Assembly: GCA_020029455.1 (NCBI GenBank)
Contig: JAIBJH010000031.1
Coordinates: 1-16,407, forward strand
Direction: 5' to 3'
Length of the DNA stretch: 16,407 nucleotides
Source of the DNA: Hyphomicrobiales bacterium
GTDB lineage: Bacteria; Pseudomonadota; Alphaproteobacteria; Rhizobiales; Aestuariivirgaceae
The notes under the pieces are model-generated. The model was given only the letters and a program-made list of their open reading frames with translations, had not been told where the DNA came from and did no database searches. Position numbers and translations under genes: made by a program. This document shows positions 7,736 to 13,952 of the stretch, one piece after another. How positions within the stretch are numbered: position 1 is the stretch's first letter; the number at the start of each line of letters is the position of its first letter.

Positions 7736-8635
7736 CTATCCAAAATACTTCAACAGCATAACTGCGCCTACCGACAGCGGTCCCGCAACAATCCAGGAAT
7801 CATAGATATCCAGCAAACCGCCCTGACTGGCGATGACTGCCGGATAGTCCTTCACATTGGCGCGACGCTTTGCTGCCGAGGCAGTAAGATCTCCAACAAT
7901 GGCTCCGATCGTCGAAGCAGTTGCGATTGCCGCAACCGTAAGGGCATTGATATCGAGAATGAAGATGACGACGCATGCGGCGAGAACCACAGCAATCAAT
8001 CCAACGGCCAGACCCTCCCACGTCTTTCGCGGGCTCAGCTTCGGTGCAAGTTGCCGCTTACCGAAGAGCCGGCCGCCCAAGAGTGAAAAACTGTCAAAGA
8101 TTTCCACGATGAAAAGTGCCAGGACAAATACGGTCGCCGCTTCAAGCCAGCTCGCTGTATAGACAAACAGAATGAAGGGAAGGGTTGGAAAGATCAGGAA
8201 TCGCCAAAGCCACTCTTTCATGGGTCGCATTGCCGCGAGGAGAGATACGGCGACAAGGACCGCAACCCAGGCCCCAAAGCCAACATTACCGACCTTGAAA
8301 TTCACAAACCAGGAAAGCAACGTCATACCGGCAAGCAGAGATGCGCCCACGGCGCCTGTTCCCGGCCGGGAAGAGCCACCCAGAGTGGCCCCGCTCTCAT
8401 AGCCGATGCGGCCAGCCGCGACAGTCAGTGCAGCTCCGAGAAAGGGCGGCGGCACCAGCCAGGGAATCGTCCCTGCGAGGAGAATGACCGCTTCCGAGAG
8501 CAAAAGCGGCCATACGCCTTCAAGTTTGCCGCGCGTTGCCGGAAAAACTTTCAGGATCGCCAGCAATCCACATCCGATCAGCCACGTCCCAAGAATGATG
8601 TATGCCAACTCAGTCAGTTCAGCAGCAACAGTCAC
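7736..8635 (-). CDS. cdsA: CdsA-like phosphatidate cytidylyltransferase
   Basis: This 299-residue polytopic membrane enzyme resembles CDP-diacylglycerol synthase, which makes CDP-diacylglycerol from CTP and phosphatidate. It contains FDSFSLLGGRLFGKRQLAPK, SPRKTWEG (201-208), GDL (248-250) and the CTP-transferase block SAAKRRANVKDY (253-264). The usual end of the signature, HGGxLDRxDS, here reads QGGLLDIYDS (271-280): the His is Gln and the Arg is missing, while both Asp are kept. It starts with GTG 8635 overlapping the SDR stop as GTGA, so the two are translationally coupled. It supplies the activated lipid that both CDP-alcohol transferases in the window could use. A general housekeeping CdsA is expected elsewhere in the genome, which would make this a dedicated paralogue (inference). 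Confidence 0.88.
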   Translation of the reverse strand: MTVAAELTELAYIILGTWLIGCGLLAILKVFPATRGKLEGVWPLLLSEAVILLAGTIPWLVPPPFLGAALTVAAGRIGYESGATLGGSSRPGTGAVGASLLAGMTLLSWFVNFKVGNVGFGAWVAVLVAVSLLAAMRPMKEWLWRFLIFPTLPFILFVYTASWLEAATVFVLALFIVEIFDSFSLLGGRLFGKRQLAPKLSPRKTWEGLAVGLIAVVLAACVVIFILDINALTVAAIATASTIGAIVGDLTASAAKRRANVKDYPAVIASQGGLLDIYDSWIVAGPLSVGAVMLLKYFG

Positions 8636-9438
8636 GGTTCACTGCCGAATTTGGTGATGAGCCAATTCTGATAGGTTCTGACGACAGGTGCAAAAAGGCT
8701 GTGCGTTCGGCCAAGCAATCGCAGTTGCAACCCAAAAGTGACGAGAAACCTGCCTCGGGTGGAAGCCTGCACCAGCTTTTCGGCAACCACCTCGGCCGAC
8801 AAAAGCTTGCCGTTGCCTGCCAGATAGCTGGTGACTTTTGGCCGGGTGAGCAATTCGGCAGCATGTTGCGGCGTATCAGTGTCTCCTGGGCAGACCAGAG
8901 TCACGGATATGCCATGGGGCCTGAGTTCAACGCGCAGGCACTCGGCGAGTGATCGCACGGCAAATTTTGAAGGCCCGTAAGAGCTGTAGCCGAACACTCC
9001 GATAAAGGCAGCGCCGGAGGAGATGAACACTAGCCTGCCGGCTTTATTGGCGACCATGTGCGGGCAGATCGCCTTGGCAAAATAGAGCGAACCAAGGTAG
9101 TTCGTCTGGATCTGCTCTTCATAGGCGTCCAGTGACTGAGTCAAAAATGTGCCCGGATGCACGATGCCGGCCGATGAAATCGCCCAGCTTGGTTTCCCCA
9201 TGGCTTCAACGGCGGCATCAACGGTTTCTTGCAGGCCCGGTGCATTGCGGACATCGCACTGATAGATCCTGACGCGCGCATCACCCTTAGCTGCCGCAGC
9301 TACAGTCTCCTGGGCCGATTCAAGGCGCTCAAGGTTCCTGGCGATCAGGCTGACGGAGATGCCCCGCGATGCCAGAAGCTTCGCTGTTGCAAGACCTATG
9401 CCGCTGCTCCCGCCGGTTATGATGGAGTGGGGTGTCAA
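8632..9438 (-). CDS. Short-chain dehydrogenase, 3-ketodihydrosphingosine-reductase-like
   Basis: This 268-residue classical SDR has the cofactor loop TGGSSGIG (8-15), CDVR (61-64), N113, the catalytic S141 and the Y154-x3-K158 pair in YGPSK. The usual NAG block reads SSAG (88-91). The stretch GYSSYGPSKFAVRSLAE followed by the ending CPGDTDTP, plus a hydrophobic C-terminal tail, resembles 3-ketodihydrosphingosine reductases (TSC10/KDSR), which use NADPH to make sphinganine. Other lipid-acting SDRs look similar. It lies between inositol-phosphate synthase (9-bp gap) and the CdsA-like gene (4-bp overlap). It may therefore modify the lipid or head group of this pathway. No serine palmitoyltransferase is in the window. 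The TTG start at 9438 is the only start that gives a full Rossmann N-terminus. Confidence 0.85.
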   Translation of the reverse strand: MTPHSIITGGSSGIGLATAKLLASRGISVSLIARNLERLESAQETVAAAAKGDARVRIYQCDVRNAPGLQETVDAAVEAMGKPSWAISSAGIVHPGTFLTQSLDAYEEQIQTNYLGSLYFAKAICPHMVANKAGRLVFISSGAAFIGVFGYSSYGPSKFAVRSLAECLRVELRPHGISVTLVCPGDTDTPQHAAELLTRPKVTSYLAGNGKLLSAEVVAEKLVQASTRGRFLVTFGLQLRLLGRTHSLFAPVVRTYQNWLITKFGSEP

Positions 9439-9447
9439 GACTTCAAC

Positions 9448-10536
9448 TCAGGTCGGTTCATTGGCGAAAGCCAGAAGGCGCCCAAGCGCTTCATTGTCCT
9501 CAACTTGCTCCGGGGGATGCTTGAAGAGGAATGCCGATGCATCGGCGATAGGCCCCTTGAGTTTTCGGTCCAGCGCAATGCGCGCGCAGCGGATCGCCGC
9601 CAAGGCCATCGCCGCCGCGTTGGGCGAGTCTTCAACCGACAGCCGGACCTCCAGGTTCATTGGCACGCCACCAAACAACCGTCCTTCCAGGCGCACGTAG
9701 CCGACCTTCTGGTCATTCAACCATGGAACATAATCTGATGGCCCTATACGGACATCCTCGTCATCAAGGCGCGTATTCAGAATAGACTGCACAGCCTCCG
9801 TCTTCGAATGGCGTTTCTGCACCAGTCTGTTGGAGTCCATCATGTTCAGGAAGTCGGTATTGCCTCCGACATTCAATTGGTACGAACGGTCGAGTTTCGC
9901 GCCGCGCATATCGAAGAGCTTTGCGAGCGTGCGATGAACGATCGTCGCTCCGATCTGCGCTTTGAAGTCGTCGCCCAGAATGGGGAGGTTGCGCTTCGTG
10001 AAGGCCGCAGCCCATTTGGGATTGCTGGCGAGAAATACCGGTATCGCGTTGACGAAAGCTGCGCCCGCATCCAGTGCGCATGTGGCATAGAACTCGCTGG
10101 CCTGCTGAGAGCCTACGGGCAGGAAGCTGATGACCACTTCGGCTCTTGAATCCCGCAGAACTTTTGTGACTTCAGCTGCGCCAAGTTCGGGCGCCTCGCT
10201 GGGTACAAAACTGCGGTGGGGCGCCTGGTTCCGCATGAATGCGGTGACGCCATCGAGGTCAGGACCGCGTGAAACCACAACTGATGTGGGTGGAACGTCG
10301 CGATAGAACACCGTCGTACAGTTTGGAGCAGCAAAAATGGCTTCGTTAACGGGTCGCCCGATCTTCCTTCTGTCAACGTCGAACGCCGCTACAATTTCAA
10401 TGTCCGAGGCTGAGTAGCCGCCAAGCACTGGAAACGGAAGACCAATAACGTTTGCGGGGTCCTTACGGCAATAATGAATCCCCTGAACCAGCGAACTTGC
10501 ACAGTTCCCCAGTCCTACAATTGCCGTGCGTATCAT
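9448..10536 (-). CDS. ino1: myo-Inositol-1-phosphate synthase
   Basis: This 362-residue protein is of the short prokaryotic (actinobacterial/archaeal-like) type; eukaryotic enzymes exceed 500 residues. It has the NAD loop IVGLGNCASSLVQGI at the N-terminus, then SFLPVGSQQASEFYA, VNAIPVFLAS, ILGDDFKAQIGATIVHR, the hallmark NVGGNTDFLNMM and KRHSKTEAVQSIL. It converts glucose 6-phosphate to inositol phosphate by NAD-linked oxidation, aldol closure and reduction in the cytoplasm. I chose ATG 10536; the frame also offers TTG 10548. The leader is G-rich (GGGGTGGGGG directly before the ATG), so the ribosome binding site is ambiguous. It heads the four-gene minus-strand operon (ino1, SDR, cdsA-like, pgpA) and gives the strongest reason to read that operon as inositol-lipid synthesis. 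Confidence 0.95.
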   Translation of the reverse strand: MIRTAIVGLGNCASSLVQGIHYCRKDPANVIGLPFPVLGGYSASDIEIVAAFDVDRRKIGRPVNEAIFAAPNCTTVFYRDVPPTSVVVSRGPDLDGVTAFMRNQAPHRSFVPSEAPELGAAEVTKVLRDSRAEVVISFLPVGSQQASEFYATCALDAGAAFVNAIPVFLASNPKWAAAFTKRNLPILGDDFKAQIGATIVHRTLAKLFDMRGAKLDRSYQLNVGGNTDFLNMMDSNRLVQKRHSKTEAVQSILNTRLDDEDVRIGPSDYVPWLNDQKVGYVRLEGRLFGGVPMNLEVRLSVEDSPNAAAMALAAIRCARIALDRKLKGPIADASAFLFKHPPEQVEDNEALGRLLAFANEPT

Positions 10537-10558
10537 CCCCCACCCCAACTAGCGCAAA

Positions 10559-10587
10559 TTGCAAACCCGGCTCATTAGACATAGATT
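10559..10587 (+). promoter_or_regulatory. Candidate sigma-70-type promoter for the 10636 gene
   Basis: TTGCAA (10559-10564) and TAGATT (10582-10587) are each 4/6 matches to consensus, with a 17-base spacer, in the divergent ino1/10636 intergenic region. Transcription would start near 10594, about 40 bases before the TTG start. It is a pattern match by eye only. Confidence 0.3.
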
Positions 10588-10597
10588 CACGAGTGAA
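10586..10597. repeat. Small palindrome TTCAC-GA-GTGAA, possible operator
   Basis: There are perfect 5-bp arms (10586-10590 and 10593-10597) with a 2-base spacer. It overlaps the end of the candidate -10 box and the expected start point, a typical place for a repressor site. It is short enough to occur by chance. Confidence 0.25.
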
Positions 10598-10635
10598 CAA
10601 CGTAAAATTGAGCTCGGGGCAGGAGGCATACTAAC

Positions 10636-11418
10636 TTGAGAGAAGGAGCAATGTCCAAGTTTTCTGATAAGGCCAGATCATTGCAGCTGGCCCCAATTGT
10701 TTTGGGGCCATTTATTGCTGCAAATTCAATCATTTGCATTCATATCGCAGGGTTTGTTCTCACCCCGGAGAAATATGTGGAAGCGCCGCCAACAGTGAGT
10801 CGCTTACTGGTTGATTCGGCTTTTGCGGAGCCTTTCGCTCTGGCCATGATTGCCTCTGCCGCCTTCCTCGCGATCGCAATTACTCAGGTTGGAGTTTTTC
10901 TTCACAAGTCGATCAAGATCGCGGGGCGGCACACGACGCGGAATGTGTCACTGTTGCTTGCCGCCATGGCAAGCGAATTGATCGCAGTCGCTGGCATGAT
11001 CGTGCTCAGTCAATTCACAGGAAGTACAAATACGAAACTGCACGATCTCGGAAGCTACATGCTCTTTTTTGGCCATGCGATCGGGATCAGCCTCATCGGC
11101 CTGCTGATCAGAAATCTTCTTGCCGGCCAGTCCCCTGGAACTGGCGCGCCACTCACGGCACTCCACAAGTTCCCGGTTCGCGCCGGCAGAATTGCCGCTC
11201 TCAGCGTTCTCTACGGCGCTGTCTATTTTGGCGGTAAGGTCTTGCCGGATGAAGTCTTCTTTTGGCAACGTGCGGTACTGAGCGCATTTGAGATCATTCT
11301 CATTCTCTCCTTTCTCGGCTTTCTCATGTCATTCATGCCCTTTATTGGTGGCTCCAGGCCAAATGCTACCGCATCAGCACGCAGTTCCAATTCAACGACT
11401 GATGCGGAAACTATTTGA
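10636..11418 (+). CDS. Polytopic membrane protein of unknown function
   Basis: This 260-residue protein has about six hydrophobic segments, for example around residues 20-42, 66-90, 104-126, 139-160, 185-203 and 215-238, and a polar Ser/Thr/Asn-rich tail. The segment KLHDLGSYMLFFGHAIG faintly recalls Frag1/PGAP2/DRAM-type membrane proteins, some of which act in GPI-lipid remodelling. I do not regard that as established. The start is unusual: TTG 10636 has a perfect AGGAGG (10621-10626) nine bases upstream. ATG 10651 has AAGGAG only two bases upstream, so the TTG is preferred. It is divergent from ino1 with about 100 bp between them, and it overlaps the LicD gene by 8 bp at its 3' end. It may flip or bind the lipid product (inference). 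Confidence 0.75.
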   Translation: MREGAMSKFSDKARSLQLAPIVLGPFIAANSIICIHIAGFVLTPEKYVEAPPTVSRLLVDSAFAEPFALAMIASAAFLAIAITQVGVFLHKSIKIAGRHTTRNVSLLLAAMASELIAVAGMIVLSQFTGSTNTKLHDLGSYMLFFGHAIGISLIGLLIRNLLAGQSPGTGAPLTALHKFPVRAGRIAALSVLYGAVYFGGKVLPDEVFFWQRAVLSAFEIILILSFLGFLMSFMPFIGGSRPNATASARSSNSTTDAETI

Positions 11419-11944
11419 ACAGTGCATCGAAGATGTCCCCAGCTGCATTGGAGAGCCTCGTGCCAAGAAGCCGTTTCACAGCGGCGGGAACAAAGCCCGA
11501 GTCCCAGAAGGGAATATCAAATACAGCCTCTTTCAGGCTTCCCGGGCCGTAGTAGTCGATAATGTGTTTCTCGGCATTGTCAGGAACACAGAGTGTGATC
11601 ATACCCCAGGCAACTCTTTGCGGCTTAGCGTCCGTAGGTTGATGAATTGCAGCGCGATAGAGGTCGACAACAGGATAGCGCCAGAAACCCTTCCGCGAAA
11701 TTTTCCAATAGTCATTGTGAACGAAGAGGCAGTAGCCGTCCCTGTCTGCGTCCGCCGCCAGTTGAGACAGGGATTGTTCAACCCTCTGCAGATCCTCCGG
11801 GCGGTAGATCGTGAAATCAACGTCATCATCCCAAGGCATCGGTCCACCGTGCCTGAGCGCTCCAAGCAGTGTGCCATAGCAAGCGACATATTGAATGCCA
11901 TGCCGGTCCAGGAACTTGTCTGCATATTCTGCAAGTTCCAGCAC
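11411..11944 (-). CDS. LicD-family phosphotransferase domain, possibly split from its N-terminus
   Basis: The 177-residue frame contains the LicD/fukutin core GTLLGALRHGG (24-34) and PWDDDVDF (37-44), with a conserved lead-in FLDRHGIQYV. LicD proteins transfer phosphocholine or another CDP-activated phospho-alcohol onto glycans. The frame is the direct continuation of the upstream membrane protein: the order is TAG (11950-11948), GAA, then GTG 11944. The proposed GTG start has AGGA only one base away, too close to serve as a ribosome binding site, and no better start lies nearby. This is either a tightly coupled separate gene or the C-terminal half of an interrupted protein of about 339 residues. 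The neighbouring CDP-alcohol transferase and LicC-like cytidylyltransferase fit a CDP-linked head-group pathway. Confidence 0.85.
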   Translation of the reverse strand: MLELAEYADKFLDRHGIQYVACYGTLLGALRHGGPMPWDDDVDFTIYRPEDLQRVEQSLSQLAADADRDGYCLFVHNDYWKISRKGFWRYPVVDLYRAAIHQPTDAKPQRVAWGMITLCVPDNAEKHIIDYYGPGSLKEAVFDIPFWDSGFVPAAVKRLLGTRLSNAAGDIFDALFK

Positions 11945-11947
11945 TTC

Positions 11948-12430
11948 CTAAAGAAGTTCTGGCCGCAAATAGAATATCCGCGGAGTCTTAAACGCAATGT
12001 TTGGCAAGTCATAGACGGCCTTGCCGATAAAGTACCTGTCGCCTTTGCGAACCAGTCTCCCGCAATAGGGGTGGAAGTAGCGCAAGCCGATGGCCAGCAG
12101 AATGAGCAGCACCGCGATCGCCTGCCAGATGAACTGCAGCACGATTGCCGGCATCAATGCCCCGGCGGCGGCGCTTGCTGCAATGATCGCAATTGCCGCT
12201 CGTGCGGATTTGCGCGGAAATCGAAAACCAATGGCTAACATGCAAAACACGGCATTGAGTGCGGAGATTGCTGCCCACATCAACGGACTTGACCAGTTCG
12301 GCATCACGAGTGCCGCAATAGCCAGCAGCAACATGGCAGCGCGCACCCACGGCCATTCAAATATCAGCCTGTCGTGCAGCCAATGAGGATCGCGAATTCC
12401 AGGCAGCGCATGTTTAGGCTTCGAGGGCAT
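11948..12430 (-). CDS. Small membrane protein in frame with LicD (possible N-terminal half)
   Basis: This 160-residue protein has about four membrane segments (roughly residues 29-46, 48-68, 78-97 and 99-118) and a soluble C-terminal tail ending FYLRPELL before a TAG codon. I recognise no family from the membrane part. The tail reads like the lead-in of a LicD domain, and the next codons continue it as EVLELAEYADKFLDRHG. The TAG therefore may interrupt one membrane-LicD protein. It starts at ATG 12430, overlapping the second CDP-alcohol transferase by 17 bp, so it belongs to that operon. Alternatives are a genuine stop with coupled re-initiation, a recent nonsense mutation (CAG to TAG needs one change), or a sequencing error. 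Confidence 0.7.
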   Translation of the reverse strand: MPSKPKHALPGIRDPHWLHDRLIFEWPWVRAAMLLLAIAALVMPNWSSPLMWAAISALNAVFCMLAIGFRFPRKSARAAIAIIAASAAAGALMPAIVLQFIWQAIAVLLILLAIGLRYFHPYCGRLVRKGDRYFIGKAVYDLPNIAFKTPRIFYLRPELL

Positions 12431-13136
12431 TCAATCTCTTGCGCGCGTCGATGATTGATATAGCTACATCGCCCAAGGAATAGAGAGCTATCCAAGCTAC
12501 GCAGACTGGTATCGCATCCATTGCCCACGCGATTGCCACGATGAAGGGAAAGAGTGTGTCAAGGCCGGACAGGAATGAAAAGATAGTGAAGCGATCTGGT
12601 TTTTGCTTTTCAGAGGATGCTGGTGGGGCAAGGCGGTCGAGATTGTATCGTGCAAGGCGCGCAAGCGCTGCGCCCCACGCAGCCATTGCCAAAACCGTCG
12701 CCTGATTAAGCGCAAGCGGCCATGGAGATATTTGGTCGGCAAGATAGCCGACGGCCACATAGGCAATTCCGCGGTACGCAAGGTCCGTCACAAGGTCCCA
12801 ATAGTGCCCGCTGACGGTTACTCTTCCGGTTACCCGCGCCAGCGACCCATCTGTGCAGTCGAGCACAAGGTAGACGAGGGCCATGACCAATACGGCTGCC
12901 AATGCGTCAGCTGGTTGGAACAGCAGTGCTGCAACAACCATAGCCGGCAAAAGGAGCGCGCCGATGGCGGTCACAGTGCTTGGCTTGATGCTGGTTGCCG
13001 AAAGCAACCATGCGAGGACAAGAGCCGGTGATCGGTAAACAATCGCGGACCCCCAGTCCGTGAGCACTTCCTCCGGGTATTTCTCCGTGAAGTAGGCCCC
13101 AAACAGCTTTTGCAATCGCAGGAATTGATTTGCCAT
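12414..13136 (-). CDS. Second CDP-alcohol phosphotransferase
   Basis: This membrane enzyme of about 240 residues has the full signature D93-x2-D96-G97-x2-A100-R101-x8-G110-x3-D114-x3-D118, read as DCTDGSLAR...SGHYWDLVTD. It has a long polar N-terminus (about 35 residues) and roughly six membrane segments. It lacks the S-Y-x-K-A-R block of the 6064-6669 enzyme, so it probably uses another substrate. Next to a divergent LicC/PntC-like cytidylyltransferase it could use a CDP-alcohol made by that enzyme, as in choline or ethanolamine phosphotransfer. It could also use CDP-diacylglycerol with a soluble acceptor. I chose ATG 13136, since the longer GTG start at 13214 would overlap the divergent gene. 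It heads the minus-strand unit that continues into the small membrane protein and LicD. Confidence 0.86.
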   Translation of the reverse strand: MANQFLRLQKLFGAYFTEKYPEEVLTDWGSAIVYRSPALVLAWLLSATSIKPSTVTAIGALLLPAMVVAALLFQPADALAAVLVMALVYLVLDCTDGSLARVTGRVTVSGHYWDLVTDLAYRGIAYVAVGYLADQISPWPLALNQATVLAMAAWGAALARLARYNLDRLAPPASSEKQKPDRFTIFSFLSGLDTLFPFIVAIAWAMDAIPVCVAWIALYSLGDVAISIIDARKRLNALEA

Positions 13137-13168
13137 GGTGATATGATGTACTTGAGGTTGTAAGGGTG

Positions 13169-13197
13169 AGTATAGCTGGAACTCGTCCTCTGGGGAA
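13169..13197 (-). promoter_or_regulatory. Candidate promoter for the second CDP-alcohol transferase operon
   Basis: On the minus strand TATACT (13174-13169) is a 5/6 match to a -10 box, 33 bp before ATG 13136. A weak TTCCCC (13197-13192) sits 17 bases upstream. The -35 candidate overlaps the ribosome-binding region of the divergent gene at 13201. It is seen by eye only. Confidence 0.28.
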
Positions 13198-13200
13198 AAA

Positions 13201-13941
13201 ATGACGATATCCACGGCAGTTATACTGGCCGCGGGCCGTGGAACGCGCCTTGCGGGCGCGGGACTGGATGTTCCAAAGGGTCTTGTTGAAATCGGCAGTG
13301 AAACGCTTGTTGGCCGTTCGGTGCGCTTGCTTCAGCAGCGCGGAATAACTGATGTCCTGCTGGTCACAGGACACCAGGCGTCCCTCTATGAGGCCTTCGC
13401 GGCCACCCGCCAGGGGGTTCGCTGCCTCTACAACCCGAATTACAGCGCGATGGGATCGCTCGAAAGCCTCTGCTGCGCGCTGAACGTGGCCGCAAAGCCT
13501 TTTTTGCTACTCGACTCCGACATTCTCTACGAAAGCCGCGGACTGGATGCGCTGCTGAAGGAATCAGCAGAGAATGCGGCGCTGATATCGAGCCCGACTG
13601 GCTCAGGCGATGAGTTCTATGCCTGGGCCGATGGCTCGCAAAACATCCACTACTTTTCCAAGTCGATTGCCGACAAGCTGGAGGGGCCCACTGGCGAGCA
13701 TGTCGGTATTCTCAAACTTGGGGTGCCGCTGCAGGGAGCAATGCTGGCCCGCGCACATGGTAAATTGCGCCGGGAGCCGATGGTTCCCTATGAGTCGCTT
13801 TTGATTGAGCTTCTTCCGGAGCATCCGATGAAGAATGCCTTCGTGTATAACCTGCTCTGGTCGGAAATAGACAATGAAGAGATGCTGGTGACAGCCCGCA
13901 ATGTTGTCTGGCCGGGGCTGCTTGCTCTGGGTGATCGGTAG
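13201..13941 (+). CDS. LicC/PntC-like CTP:phospho-alcohol cytidylyltransferase
   Basis: This 246-residue soluble nucleotidyltransferase has the NTP-binding opening AVILAAGRGTRL (6-17) with VPKGL (24-28, K26), then YNPNYSAMGSLESL (77-90) and the metal site FLLLDSDILYE (101-111, D105/D107). A later SGDEFYAW and a TGEHVGI segment follow. The YNPNY...GS..SL and SDILYE blocks resemble LicC (CTP:phosphocholine) and PntC (2-aminoethylphosphonate) cytidylyltransferases rather than hexose-1-phosphate enzymes. It should form a CDP-alcohol for the adjacent CDP-alcohol transferase and LicD. CTP:inositol-1-phosphate cytidylyltransferase is a further option, since inositol phosphate is made in the window, but the motifs fit LicC/PntC better. 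It starts at ATG 13201 with GGGGA upstream. It ends 6 bp from the convergent LptF stop. Confidence 0.87.
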   Translation: MTISTAVILAAGRGTRLAGAGLDVPKGLVEIGSETLVGRSVRLLQQRGITDVLLVTGHQASLYEAFAATRQGVRCLYNPNYSAMGSLESLCCALNVAAKPFLLLDSDILYESRGLDALLKESAENAALISSPTGSGDEFYAWADGSQNIHYFSKSIADKLEGPTGEHVGILKLGVPLQGAMLARAHGKLRREPMVPYESLLIELLPEHPMKNAFVYNLLWSEIDNEEMLVTARNVVWPGLLALGDR

Positions 13942-13952
13942 AAACAGCTACC
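13937..13952. terminator. Short hairpin joining two convergent stop codons
   Basis: GGTAG (13937-13941) and CTACC (13948-13952) can pair around AAACAG. Each arm contains the TAG stop of one of the two convergent genes. There is no T-tract, so a role as a bidirectional terminator is weakly supported. Confidence 0.2.

Noticed and set aside
11288..12238. Plus-strand open frame (316 codons) opposite LicD and the small membrane protein
   Set aside because: The minus strand holds the conserved LicD core and membrane segments; the plus-strand product has no recognisable motif and starts inside the 10636 gene.
12414..13941. Di-myo-inositol-phosphate osmolyte pathway (inositol-phosphate cytidylyltransferase plus synthase)
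   Set aside because: The gene pair and the presence of ino1 suggested it, but the cytidylyltransferase motifs fit LicC/PntC better. The pathway is typical of thermophiles and would not explain LicD. Kept only as a minor alternative.
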